This document shows, piece by piece, positions 1 to 5,299 of a stretch of 6,015 bases of DNA. Origin of the DNA: an uncultured Selenomonadaceae bacterium. GTDB lineage: Bacteria; Bacillota; Negativicutes; Selenomonadales; Selenomonadaceae. The DNA lies in assembly GCA_910579115.1 (NCBI GenBank), contig CAJTSO010000011.1, forward strand, positions 40,802 through 46,816, in the 5' to 3' direction. Below the pieces are notes generated by a model that was given only the letters and a program-made list of their open reading frames with translations, made no database searches and had not been told where the DNA came from. Both the position numbers and the translations under genes were made by a program. The number at the start of each line of letters is the position of its first letter. Position 1 is the stretch's first letter.

Positions 1-1
1 C

Positions 2-100
2 CTCGGCCGCCATACCATTAAAATTCTTCGCCGTATAGGGGTTTTCAAGGAAGGACCATCAGAGGATTCCGGCAGCAATTTGGGGGAGGGACGACAGTGA
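2..100 (+). CDS. C-terminal tail of an unidentified upstream gene (partial, 5' end outside window)
   Basis: An open frame runs from the window edge to a TGA at 98-100 and encodes a 32-residue tail that begins LGRHTIKILRRIGVF and ends NLGEGRQ. The stop overlaps the GTG start of the next gene (97-99) as GTGA, a common arrangement for translational coupling, and the ribosome binding site of that gene (GGGGGAGGG, 82-90) lies inside this tail. The piece is too short and hydrophilic to assign to a family. It is called coding because of the overlap geometry and the tight downstream operon, not because of similarity. Confidence 0.55.
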   Translation, partial: LGRHTIKILRRIGVFKEGPSEDSGSNLGEGRQ

Positions 101-990
101 AGCGCCGCAAAATCGCTCTAATGTATAATCCCGTCTCCGGTCAGGCGAAATTCAAGTACAAGCTGGATGAAATAACGAAACTCTGTCAGCAGAACGGGGC
201 TGTTCTCATTCCCTACCGGACTGAAAAGGAAAACCCGGAGCTGCCGGATTTTCTGAGGGATGTAGAGCCAGATGGAGTAATCGCGGCCGGTGGTGACGGC
301 ACCCTTCATCAAGCTGTCGATCTTCTCCTGAAAAATAATATCGACAGGCCTATAGGCATTATTGGCAGTGGTACTTCCAATGATTTTGCCGCCTATCTCG
401 GAGTCCATAATCGCCTTGAGGAGTATGTGGGAAAAATCGCGGCTGGAACCGCTGGGATGAGGGCGGTTGATGTGGGCTGGGCCAATGGCCGTTACTTCAT
501 AAATGTTGCCTCGGCCGGGATGCTTACGGGGGTTCCTCACAAGGTCAACACGAAACTGAAAAATACCTTTGGCAGGCTGGCCTATTATGCGGGCGGGCTG
601 AAAGAGATAACGAAATTTAAGCCGCTGCCCTTGACCATTGAAGCCGGCGGAAGGATTTATCGGGAAGATACATTCCTATTCGTCATAATCAACAGCGATG
701 CTGTTGGCAGCTTCCGCCATGTGGCAAAGGATATTGCCGTTGATGACGGCCTGCTTGACCTGCTGCTGGTTCGTTGGAGCAATCCGGCGGAGCTTTTGAG
801 CCTGACGGCTTCTCTGGCCGGCGGCAGGGGAATCGGCAATGCGAAAAATGTAGTTCATATAAAGTCAGACCGGTTTGTAATTGCCGCCGACAGCGATGAG
901 GTGGAGAGCGATCTTGACGGGGAAATTGGCCCAAAGCTCCCCTTGACAGTTACGGCTGAAGCCGGTGCCTTGAATTTCTTTTGCCTTTGA
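97..990 (+). CDS. diacylglycerol kinase / YegS / LCB5-family lipid kinase
   Basis: The 297-residue product is a typical full-length member of the diacylglycerol/sphingosine kinase catalytic family, which transfers phosphate from a nucleoside triphosphate to a lipid hydroxyl at the inner face of the membrane. Visible landmarks are NPVSG at residues 11-15, the nucleotide-binding GGDGT at 65-69, a second glycine-rich segment GSGTSND at 90-96, DGLLDLLLV at about 217-225, and the late acidic LDGE at 273-276. There is no signal peptide or membrane span, as expected for peripheral kinases. The GTG start is chosen because GGGGGAGGG lies 6 bases upstream and because it gives the usual few residues before the NPxSG strand; the ATG at 121 would cut into that motif. 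The position where relatives often have Gly-Gly before the conserved proline region reads GSFRHVAKD, a mild deviation. Family membership is clear, but the substrate (diacylglycerol, undecaprenol or other) cannot be read from sequence. It overlaps the upstream gene by 4 bp and precedes mtnA by 19 bp, so an operon is likely. Confidence 0.9.
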   Translation: MKRRKIALMYNPVSGQAKFKYKLDEITKLCQQNGAVLIPYRTEKENPELPDFLRDVEPDGVIAAGGDGTLHQAVDLLLKNNIDRPIGIIGSGTSNDFAAYLGVHNRLEEYVGKIAAGTAGMRAVDVGWANGRYFINVASAGMLTGVPHKVNTKLKNTFGRLAYYAGGLKEITKFKPLPLTIEAGGRIYREDTFLFVIINSDAVGSFRHVAKDIAVDDGLLDLLLVRWSNPAELLSLTASLAGGRGIGNAKNVVHIKSDRFVIAADSDEVESDLDGEIGPKLPLTVTAEAGALNFFCL

Positions 991-1009
991 TTTTTTTTGA
1001 GGTGGGAAA

Positions 1010-2068
1010 ATGAAAAAGACGATTTTTGATATACCGACTGTCACTCTGGATGATGACAACAGCGCATTGCTTATCATCGACCAAACCCTTCTTCCCGGTG
1101 AGCTGAAGCAAATTGCCCTCAAGGAGCAGCCGGCTATTCACGAAGCCATATATAAGCTTCGGGTAAGGGGAGCTCCGGCTATTGGCGTCGCTGCGGCCCA
1201 TGGTCTTTATCTGGCGGCCAAGGCGATCGAGACGGCGGATACGGCGGATTTTGCCGCCCAATTCCTTGAGGCCAGAGATTATCTGAAGAGCGCCCGGCCA
1301 ACAGCAGTGAATCTTGCCTGGGCGCTGGAACGAATGACCAGAGTGATGCTGGAGAAGCTGGGCAGCGGTGTAACTGAGGTAAAGGCGGCGCTCTTAAAAG
1401 AGACCTTGAACATCCAGCAAGAGGACATTGAAACCTGTAAGGCTATCGGTGAATACGGGCTTGAGCTTCTAAAACCAGGGGACGGGCTGCTGACTCATTG
1501 CAATGCCGGTCAGCTGGCTACCTGCCGTTATGGAACGGCAACGGCTCCCATGTACCTTGGTCATGAGAGGGGATATGATTTTCATATTTTCTGTGATGAA
1601 ACGAGACCACTTCTTCAGGGAGCGAGGCTTACCGCAACGGAGCTAAGCAGCGCCGGGATGGATGTTACCCTCATCTGTGATAACATGGCGGCCACCGTTC
1701 TGAAGAAGGGGCTGGTGGATGCCGTATTCGTTGGTTGTGACCGGGTAGCTATGAATGGAGATACGGCTAACAAAATAGGGACAATGCCGCTGGCAATTGC
1801 GGCGAAACGGTTTGGCGTTCCCTTCTATGTCTGCGCTCCGACTTCTACTATCGACCCGGATACGGCTGCCGGCGACGGAATCATTATAGAGGAGAGACCG
1901 GCGGACGAAGTGAGTGATATGTGGTATAAGTCAAGGATGACCGGGGATAAGGTGAAGGTTTTCAACCCGGCTTTTGATGTTACGGAAGCAGAGCTTATCA
2001 CGGCCTTTGTGACAGAGAAGGGCATTCTGCGGCCTCCCTTTGATATCTCTTTGGCGGCAGTAAGGTAA
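1010..2068 (+). CDS. mtnA: S-methyl-5-thioribose-1-phosphate isomerase
   Basis: This is a 352-residue cytosolic enzyme of the methionine salvage pathway that isomerises 5-methylthioribose-1-phosphate to 5-methylthioribulose-1-phosphate. It belongs to the aIF-2B/eIF-2B alpha-beta-delta-like fold, and the length is normal for MtnA. Recognisable family motifs in order are RVRGAPAIG (51-59), RPTAVNLAWAL (96-106), THCNAGQLAT (162-171) with the expected catalytic Cys164, ETRPLLQGARLTA (197-209), GCDRVAMNGDTANKIGT (242-258) with the expected catalytic Asp244, and IIEERPADEV (292-301). The usual GADRI reads GCDRV here, so a cysteine replaces alanine beside the catalytic aspartate. The ATG at 1010 follows GAGGTG (999-1004) at suitable distance. 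No other methionine salvage gene lies in the window, so the neighbourhood neither confirms the pathway nor excludes a related 5-deoxyribose-1-phosphate salvage role. It is probably cotranscribed with the lipid-kinase gene. Confidence 0.95.
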   Translation: MKKTIFDIPTVTLDDDNSALLIIDQTLLPGELKQIALKEQPAIHEAIYKLRVRGAPAIGVAAAHGLYLAAKAIETADTADFAAQFLEARDYLKSARPTAVNLAWALERMTRVMLEKLGSGVTEVKAALLKETLNIQQEDIETCKAIGEYGLELLKPGDGLLTHCNAGQLATCRYGTATAPMYLGHERGYDFHIFCDETRPLLQGARLTATELSSAGMDVTLICDNMAATVLKKGLVDAVFVGCDRVAMNGDTANKIGTMPLAIAAKRFGVPFYVCAPTSTIDPDTAAGDGIIIEERPADEVSDMWYKSRMTGDKVKVFNPAFDVTEAELITAFVTEKGILRPPFDISLAAVR

Positions 2069-2075
2069 CAATTTC

Positions 2076-2104
2076 TTGACCGCTCAGGGCAGGCAGGGTA
2101 TAAT
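2076..2104 (+). promoter_or_regulatory. sigma70/sigmaA-type promoter for yebC
   Basis: TTGACC (2076-2081) and TATAAT (2099-2104) are separated by exactly 17 bases, and the element sits just 7 bp after the mtnA stop. Transcription should start near 2111, giving a leader of about 55 nt. The leader has a small GGGCT-GTA-AGCCC hairpin (2130-2142) and AGGAG (2151-2155) ahead of the yebC ATG. No intrinsic terminator is visible between mtnA and this promoter, so read-through from the upstream operon is also possible. Confidence 0.85.
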
Positions 2105-2165
2105 AAGCTATCATTTTTGAACACTTTGCGGGCTGTAAGCCCCACCGAAAAGGAGAGTCTCTTTC

Positions 2166-2897
2166 ATGTCAGGACATTCTAAATGGGCGAACATAAAGCG
2201 CAAAAAAGGTGCAAACGATGCTATCCGCGGCAAGATTACCACAAAGATTGGCCGGGAAATTACGATCGCTGTCCGGATGGGAGGCCCGGATCCAATCGGT
2301 AATATGCGCCTCAAGCTGGCGCTTTCCAAGGCAAAGGCCAACAATATCCCCAAGGAAAATATTCAGCGGGCTATTGCCAAGGGGCAGGGTGCCACTGACG
2401 GAAGCAACTACGAAGAATTTACTTATGAGGGTTACGGCCCCGGCGGCATTGCGGTGCTTTTGGACATTATGACCGATAACCGCAACCGTACCGCGGCTGA
2501 TGTCCGCCACCTTTTCTCCAAGCATGGCGGTAACATGGGTCAGGATGGCTGCGTGGCCTGGATGTTCAAGAAAAAGGCGGTTTTTGTCGTTGAGCGGGAG
2601 GCTTACGACGATGAAGATGAGCTGATGAATCTTGTGCTTGAGGCTGGGGCAGAAGACTTTGAGGCAATGGACGAGGTTTTTGAGATTACAGCCCCGCCGG
2701 AAGGTTTTGAAGCCGTTGCCGATGCTTTGGAAGAGAAGGGGATTGAGACCGCTTCCGCAGAGGTGACCATGGTGCCGGACAATACGGTTCATATTGAAGG
2801 CAAGGATGCTGAGAAAATGCTGGCGTTGGTTGACGCTCTGGAAGAAAATGATGATGTCCAGAATGTCTATGCCAACTATGAGATTGATGGGGAATAG
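2166..2897 (+). CDS. yebC: YebC/PmpR/TACO1 family protein
   Basis: The 243-residue product starts with the family signature MSGHSKWANIKRKK. It continues with the conserved NNIPKENIQRAIAKG (59-73), YEGYGPGGIA (87-96) and DNRNRTAADVRHLFSKHGG (104-122) blocks, and its length is normal. The family was long annotated as a DNA-binding transcriptional regulator (PmpR and others). More recent work on bacterial YebC proteins and mitochondrial TACO1 points to ribosome-associated help with difficult peptide-bond formation such as polyproline stretches, so 'transcriptional regulator' should be treated with caution. The protein is cytosolic, with an acidic C-terminal half (YDDEDELMN at 147-155 and EENDD at 226-230). 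The start is fixed by AGGAG (2151-2155) and by the conserved N-terminus. It has its own promoter and is followed by a strong hairpin at 2914-2953. In many bacteria yebC sits beside ruvC/ruvA, but not here. Confidence 0.95.
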   Translation: MSGHSKWANIKRKKGANDAIRGKITTKIGREITIAVRMGGPDPIGNMRLKLALSKAKANNIPKENIQRAIAKGQGATDGSNYEEFTYEGYGPGGIAVLLDIMTDNRNRTAADVRHLFSKHGGNMGQDGCVAWMFKKKAVFVVEREAYDDEDELMNLVLEAGAEDFEAMDEVFEITAPPEGFEAVADALEEKGIETASAEVTMVPDNTVHIEGKDAEKMLALVDALEENDDVQNVYANYEIDGE

Positions 2898-2913
2898 TCG
2901 GCGGTAGACACCG

Positions 2914-2953
2914 AGGGGCTGTGAAGAATGAGCAATCATTTTTCACAGCCCCT
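2914..2953 (+). other. 18-bp perfect hairpin with GCAA tetraloop between yebC and the MFS gene
   Basis: The arms AGGGGCTGTGAA (2914-2925) and TTCACAGCCCCT (2942-2953) pair perfectly. Pairing continues through a G-T pair (2926/2941) and AATGA/TCATT (2927-2931/2936-2940) to a GCAA loop (2932-2935), a stable GNRA-type tetraloop. The stem is strong enough to act as a terminator or an RNA 3'-end barrier after yebC, but no T-run follows (the next bases are GCCTTATAAT). A TATAAT at 2958-2963 directly after the stem could be a -10 box for the MFS gene, although no good -35 is visible at the right distance. Confidence 0.7.
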
Positions 2954-3005
2954 GCCTTATAATATATCTGCCTTAAAAGCGACAGGGAATCGGAAGGGAA
3001 CAAAA

Positions 3006-4256
3006 ATGAAGCAGCAGCGTAATTCCTGGCGTAAGAATATATATATGCTGGCGGTCTGTAACTCTTTTACAGCGTCAAGCTATACGATGATCGTTCCATT
3101 CCTTCCATTATATCTTCTGGAGCTGGGGGCTGACGAATCAGAGGTAACCATTTACTCCGGGTTTGTTTACGCTGTTACTTTCCTCATTGCCGCCATCATG
3201 GCGCCGGTTTGGGGAAAAATGGCGGATGCTCACGGCAAGAAAGTAATGGGTATGCGGGCTATCGTCATGCTGGCAGTTACCTATTTGTTTGGCGGCTTTG
3301 TAACATCTCCGGAAGGGCTTTTTGTAATGAGGATAATTCAGGGCTTTGCCAGTGGATTTATGCCCATGGCCATGACTATGGGTTCCTGCTTTTCACCCCA
3401 GAAGGAAATCGGTTACGGACTGGGAATAATCCATTCAGGTCTTACTGTAGGGACAGTTATCGGCCCACTTATTGGCGGATTGGTATCATATTGGGTTGGG
3501 ATGAAGAACAGCTTTTATGTGGCGGGAGGAGCGCTGGTTTTTCTCGCTTTCTTATACTGGTTTGTTCTCGATGAGCCGCCCACCGCGGAGGAAAAGGCCC
3601 TTCGGGATGGTGAGCTTCGTCCGGCACCGGCGCCAATTAAGGGAAGTGCAGGAGAGAGAAAGACGAGCATCATTACTGACATTGTTTATGCCTTTGGTAA
3701 TAGACGGCTTGTGGTCATTCTCTTTCTGATTTTCAGCTCTAATCTTGTAAACAATATCCTTCAGCCAATGCTCGCTCTTCACATTGGGTCTCTGCTGGGC
3801 TCAAAGGAAAATGTTTCGCTTATCTCAGGCTTTATATTTGGTATGGGGGGATTGTCCGGAGCCCTGATGGTGGCAAACTGGGGAAAATTCGGGCAGCGGA
3901 AGGGCTTCCTGCGGACCCTTTCCTATGCCTTTTGCGGGGCCGGAATTTTTACGGTGGCTCAGTTTTTTGCCCGGGATGTTTATGTTTTTGGCGCATTGCA
4001 GTTCTTCTTCGGACAGTTTTTCATTGGAACAAATCCTACGACGGGCGCTCTCCTGGCAAAGACTGCCCCGGCAAATTTTCAGGGCAGGGCCTTTGGTCTG
4101 TCGTCGACTTTTTATCAGCTGGGCGGTGTAGTCGGGCCGGTTCTGGCCGGTTTTATCGCCGCGGCTGTTGGCGTAGCCCCGCTTTTTATCATTACCGGCG
4201 GTATCCTTTTGGCTTTGGCAGCCATCGTGTGGAAATATAGAGAGAAGGAGCAATAA
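3006..4256 (+). CDS. MFS drug-efflux transporter, MdtG/TetA-like
   Basis: This is a 416-residue inner-membrane protein of the major facilitator superfamily with about 12 hydrophobic segments in two halves, joined by a polar loop at about 188-222. The N-terminus (SWRKNIYML, then MIVPFLPLYLLELG at 28-41) resembles MdtG-type multidrug exporters. Motif A is seen as GKMADAHGKK (70-79), with a degenerate echo NWGKFGQRKG (291-300) in the second half. The antiporter motif C appears as GLTVGTVIGPLIGG (145-158), which favours proton-coupled export over uptake; the substrate is unknown. The frame extends upstream to an ATG at 2928, but that codon lies inside the intergenic hairpin and would add 26 polar residues. 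The ATG at 3006 has GGAAGGG (2992-2998) 7 bases before it and begins at the expected family position. The small gene at 4259 starts 2 bp after the stop. Confidence 0.9.
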   Translation: MKQQRNSWRKNIYMLAVCNSFTASSYTMIVPFLPLYLLELGADESEVTIYSGFVYAVTFLIAAIMAPVWGKMADAHGKKVMGMRAIVMLAVTYLFGGFVTSPEGLFVMRIIQGFASGFMPMAMTMGSCFSPQKEIGYGLGIIHSGLTVGTVIGPLIGGLVSYWVGMKNSFYVAGGALVFLAFLYWFVLDEPPTAEEKALRDGELRPAPAPIKGSAGERKTSIITDIVYAFGNRRLVVILFLIFSSNLVNNILQPMLALHIGSLLGSKENVSLISGFIFGMGGLSGALMVANWGKFGQRKGFLRTLSYAFCGAGIFTVAQFFARDVYVFGALQFFFGQFFIGTNPTTGALLAKTAPANFQGRAFGLSSTFYQLGGVVGPVLAGFIAAAVGVAPLFIITGGILLALAAIVWKYREKEQ

Positions 4257-4258
4257 CA

Positions 4259-4468
4259 ATGGATGAAACGATGATTCTGTACTGCGTTGCAGCCGTCATG
4301 TCCACTATTGGCGGGATAGTGCTGTTTAGAGAAGCCCGCAAGCGAAATGAAGCAATTGCGCAGGCAGAGGCAGAATTCAAAGCGGAGGATGAGGCAGAAA
4401 AGCTGGCAAAGGAGCAGCTGAGAGAGAAAAAGCAAAGGACAAAGGCCCATGGAAAACGCCATCAATGA
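4259..4468 (+). CDS. small membrane-anchored charged helical protein, hypothetical
   Basis: This 69-residue protein has one hydrophobic segment at residues 5-23 (MILYCVAAVMSTIGGIVLF). A highly charged, Ala/Glu/Lys-rich region likely to form a long helix or coiled coil follows (about 24-60), with a basic end (KQRTKAHGKRHQ). The short N-terminus and the arginine/lysine cluster right after the membrane span (REARKRNE) suggest a single-pass protein with most of its mass in the cytoplasm. I do not recognise a family. AAGGAG precedes the ATG by about 8-9 bases, and only 2 bp separate it from the stop of the exporter gene, so the two are very probably cotranscribed and coupled. A role as an accessory partner of the exporter is conjecture from position alone. 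No clear intrinsic terminator follows before the next promoter at 4544. Confidence 0.75.
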   Translation: MDETMILYCVAAVMSTIGGIVLFREARKRNEAIAQAEAEFKAEDEAEKLAKEQLREKKQRTKAHGKRHQ

Positions 4469-4543
4469 AGCTTTTATTAACATAGGAAAGATAAATAGGC
4501 GATAATAAGTTGCTTATAAAATAATAAATCCTTATAATAATTA

Positions 4544-4572
4544 TTGACATTGGTTAGTGTATATGTTATCAT
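4544..4572 (+). promoter_or_regulatory. strong sigma70/sigmaA-type promoter of the cobalamin riboswitch transcript
   Basis: TTGACA (4544-4549) is a perfect -35 box, spaced 17 bases from TATCAT (4567-4572). The upstream 4490-4543 stretch is very AT-rich, resembling an UP-element context. The start should fall near 4579, at the foot of the first hairpin and about 35 nt before the aptamer closing stem. Confidence 0.85.
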
Positions 4573-4577
4573 GAGCG

Positions 4578-4597
4578 TGTCGCAGGGGACTGCGACA
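4578..4597 (+). other. 5'-terminal hairpin of the riboswitch transcript
   Basis: TGTCGCAG (4578-4585) and CTGCGACA (4590-4597) form a perfect 8-bp stem with a GGGA loop. It begins at the predicted transcription start, where such hairpins often protect mRNA from 5'-end decay. It lies outside the conserved aptamer core. Confidence 0.6.
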
Positions 4598-4611
4598 GAC
4601 AATAGAATAAC

Positions 4612-4768
4612 GAAGGCTAGGTGTCGTAGACTTAATAGATAAGCCGGTAAAGCCGGCACGGTCCCGCCACTGTATCGAGGAGCGAGCCTGCAAAGCGGAA
4701 GCAAGCCACTGGTTATCGGGAAGGCGCAGGTAAGCAATGAATCGGAGTCAGGAGAACTGCCTAGCTGT
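4612..4768 (+). promoter_or_regulatory. cobalamin (B12) riboswitch aptamer
   Basis: This is a conserved RNA sensor of adenosylcobalamin or related cobalamins. The closing P1 stem is GGCTAGG (4615-4621) with CCTAGCT (4760-4766). Conserved core blocks in order are the GCCGG-TAAAG-CCGGC arm (4643-4657), GGTCCCGCCACTGTA (4660-4674), GCCACTGG (4705-4712), TCGGGAAGGCG (4716-4726) and the B12 box GGAGTCAGGAGAACTGCC (4744-4761). The box differs from the common GGAGACCTGCC form by one base (GGAGAACTGCC). The aptamer has its own promoter and is followed by a P13-like hairpin (4769-4794) and an intrinsic terminator (4842-4884). This suggests transcriptional control in which bound cobalamin favours termination. 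No recognisable cobalamin-related gene follows. Assignment to a subclass (adenosyl- versus aquo/methylcobalamin) was not possible by eye. Confidence 0.95.
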
Positions 4769-4794
4769 CATCGTCGGTTGACCTGCGAGTGATG
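4769..4794 (+). other. P13-like hairpin just downstream of the B12 aptamer
   Basis: CATC (4769-4772) pairs with GATG (4791-4794) and TCG (4774-4776) with CGA (4786-4788), with unpaired bases between. The apical loop is GTTGACCTG (4777-4785). Cobalamin riboswitches typically have such a hairpin, whose loop (L13) kisses loop L5 of the aptamer when ligand is bound. Here the same loop is also perfectly complementary over 7 nt to the loop of the following terminator. A purine-rich GGGGAGAGG (4794-4802) follows immediately. Confidence 0.55.
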
Positions 4795-4841
4795 GGGAGA
4801 GGATGTTTAGATGTGGGTGGTTTTATATCATCCATGGGTTG

Positions 4842-4884
4842 CTCTTTCCCGGCAGGTCAGGACTGGGAAGGGGTCTTTTTATTT
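4842..4884 (+). terminator. intrinsic terminator T1, likely expression platform of the riboswitch
   Basis: Bases 4842-4852 pair with 4863-4873 in an 11-bp stem that includes three wobble pairs (core TTTCCC/GGGAAG). The 10-nt loop is CAGGTCAGGA, and TCTTTTTATTT (4874-4884) follows. It lies about 75 nt after the aptamer, a normal place for a riboswitch terminator. Confidence 0.85.
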
Positions 4885-4886
4885 GC

Positions 4887-4960
4887 CGTAATATTTCTCT
4901 GTGGTCCAGCTTCCAGAGAGAAGTTATTGCTCATACATTTCACCCTGGGTATTGCTGCAG
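4887..4960 (+). repeat. diverged tandem repeat, copy A, with hairpin
   Basis: This copy starts CGTAATATTTCTCT, contains ATTGCTCATA (4926-4935) and ends TGCAG. It is repeated 118 bp downstream (5005-5078), with about 75% identity in the first 50 bases and weaker matching after that. Inside, TTCTCTGTGG and CCAGAGAGAA (4895-4904 and 4913-4922) form a 10-bp stem with one mismatch and loop TCCAGCTT. It follows directly after the T-run of terminator T1. Confidence 0.7.
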
Positions 4961-5002
4961 GGTAATCTCCCCGGGGATAACCCGGGGAGCCCTCCTCTTT
5001 TT
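4959..5002 (+). terminator. intrinsic terminator T2 between the repeat copies
   Basis: CTCCCCGGG (4967-4975) and CCCGGGGAG (4981-4989) form a perfect 9-bp GC-rich stem with a GATAA loop. AGGG (4959-4962) and CCCT (4990-4993) can extend it across a TAAT bulge, and TTTTT follows at 4998-5002. An overlapping alternative hairpin, ACCCTG/CAGGGT (4942-4947/4958-4963), uses the lower left arm and could compete with the extended form. Confidence 0.8.
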
Positions 5003-5004
5003 GT

Positions 5005-5078
5005 CGTAAAGTTTCTCTATGGTACCAACTTCTGTGGAGAATCATTGCTCATATTTATTTTTTGTGGCTACTGTGCAG
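5005..5078 (+). repeat. diverged tandem repeat, copy B, with covarying hairpin
   Basis: This second copy of the unit at 4887-4960 is at an exact 118-bp offset at both ends. TTCTCTATGG (5013-5022) pairs with CTGTGGAGAA (5032-5041) over 10 bp using three wobble pairs, around the loop TACCAACTT. Many base differences from copy A keep the pairing, and the loop core CCA(G/A)CTT and the 3' motif ATTGCTCATA are retained. Like copy A it directly follows a terminator T-run. Confidence 0.7.
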
Positions 5079-5173
5079 CCCTTTGGGATTTTCCATCGTC
5101 AAAGGAATCGTCTTATTGGCGCTTCCTTAACTTTTTACAACGAGCGCTTACTGCGTGACATACTGACAGGAGA

Positions 5174-5201
5174 TATCCGCCATCTCTACAGGTGGCGGGT
5201 A
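5174..5201 (+). other. 12-bp hairpin in the non-coding region
   Basis: CCGCCATCT (5177-5185) pairs with AGGTGGCGG (5190-5198) with one wobble around a CTAC tetraloop, and TAT/GTA extends the stem outward to 5174 and 5201. Only CTGTTTG follows, so it is a poor intrinsic terminator. It is probably a structural element of the RNA. Confidence 0.55.
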
Positions 5202-5216
5202 CTGTTTGAAAGGGGT

Positions 5217-5240
5217 ACGGGAGCAGCTTTTCCCGTTTAA
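5217..5240 (+). terminator. weak terminator-like hairpin
   Basis: ACGGGA (5217-5222) pairs with TCCCGT (5231-5236) around GCAGCTTT, followed by only TTTAAT. The stem is short and the T-run weak, so termination is uncertain. It may simply be a structured 3' part of the riboswitch transcript. Confidence 0.35.
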
Positions 5241-5257
5241 TAGATTTGTGATGTGCC

Positions 5258-5287
5258 TTGCTTTTTCGGGAAAAGGGGCATTATAAT
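5258..5287 (+). promoter_or_regulatory. probable promoter upstream of the 114-residue gene
   Basis: TTGCTT (5258-5263) and a perfect TATAAT (5282-5287) are 18 bases apart. The predicted start is near 5294, only a few bases before terminator T3 (5300-5334), so any transcript toward the gene at 5371 must pass T3. The spacer and -35 can also fold as an RNA hairpin (5254-5280) in transcripts coming from upstream. Confidence 0.6.
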
Positions 5288-5299
5288 GTAAGAAAATCG

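Larger units (their letters stand above)
4885..5257 (+). other. long region after the riboswitch without a convincing protein gene
   Basis: Open frames here (for example 4803-5009, 4901-5158 and 5019-5240) encode Trp/Cys/Phe-rich or irregular sequences that resemble no family and overlap each other and the hairpins. What the stretch does hold is RNA structure: two copies of a 74-nt repeat, a terminator between them, and hairpins at 5174-5201 and 5217-5236. It is best read as the body of a non-coding RNA or as heavily decayed sequence. Confidence 0.6.

Noticed and set aside
2169..2939. 256-codon minus-strand ORF
   Set aside because: It is the antisense shadow of yebC, whose conserved product on the + strand is unmistakable.
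2928..3005. Longer start for the MFS gene at the ATG at 2928
   Set aside because: This ATG lies inside the stem-loop at 2914-2953 and lacks a good ribosome binding site. The added 26 residues are polar and not family-like, while the ATG at 3006 has GGAAGGG at ideal spacing.
3825..4259. 144-codon minus-strand ORF
   Set aside because: It is antisense to the MFS gene and rich in Lys/Gln/Ser with no family pattern.
4887..5078. ANTAR dual-hairpin sites as in EutX or Rli55
   Set aside because: The stems have 8-9-nt loops, without the paired hexaloops bearing A at position 1 and G at position 4 that define ANTAR targets.
4887..5078. CRISPR-like or T-box element
   Set aside because: There are only two diverged repeat copies, with no regular spacers. 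No T-box consensus sequence or specifier arrangement is present.
5019..5240. 73-codon + strand ORF in the riboswitch region
   Set aside because: It has no ribosome binding site, begins inside the copy B hairpin, and runs through two other hairpins. The composition does not suggest a known fold.
5140..5240. Possible tRNA or other small RNA gene from the cluster of hairpins
   Set aside because: No cloverleaf, TTCRA-type T-loop or acceptor pairing could be assembled.
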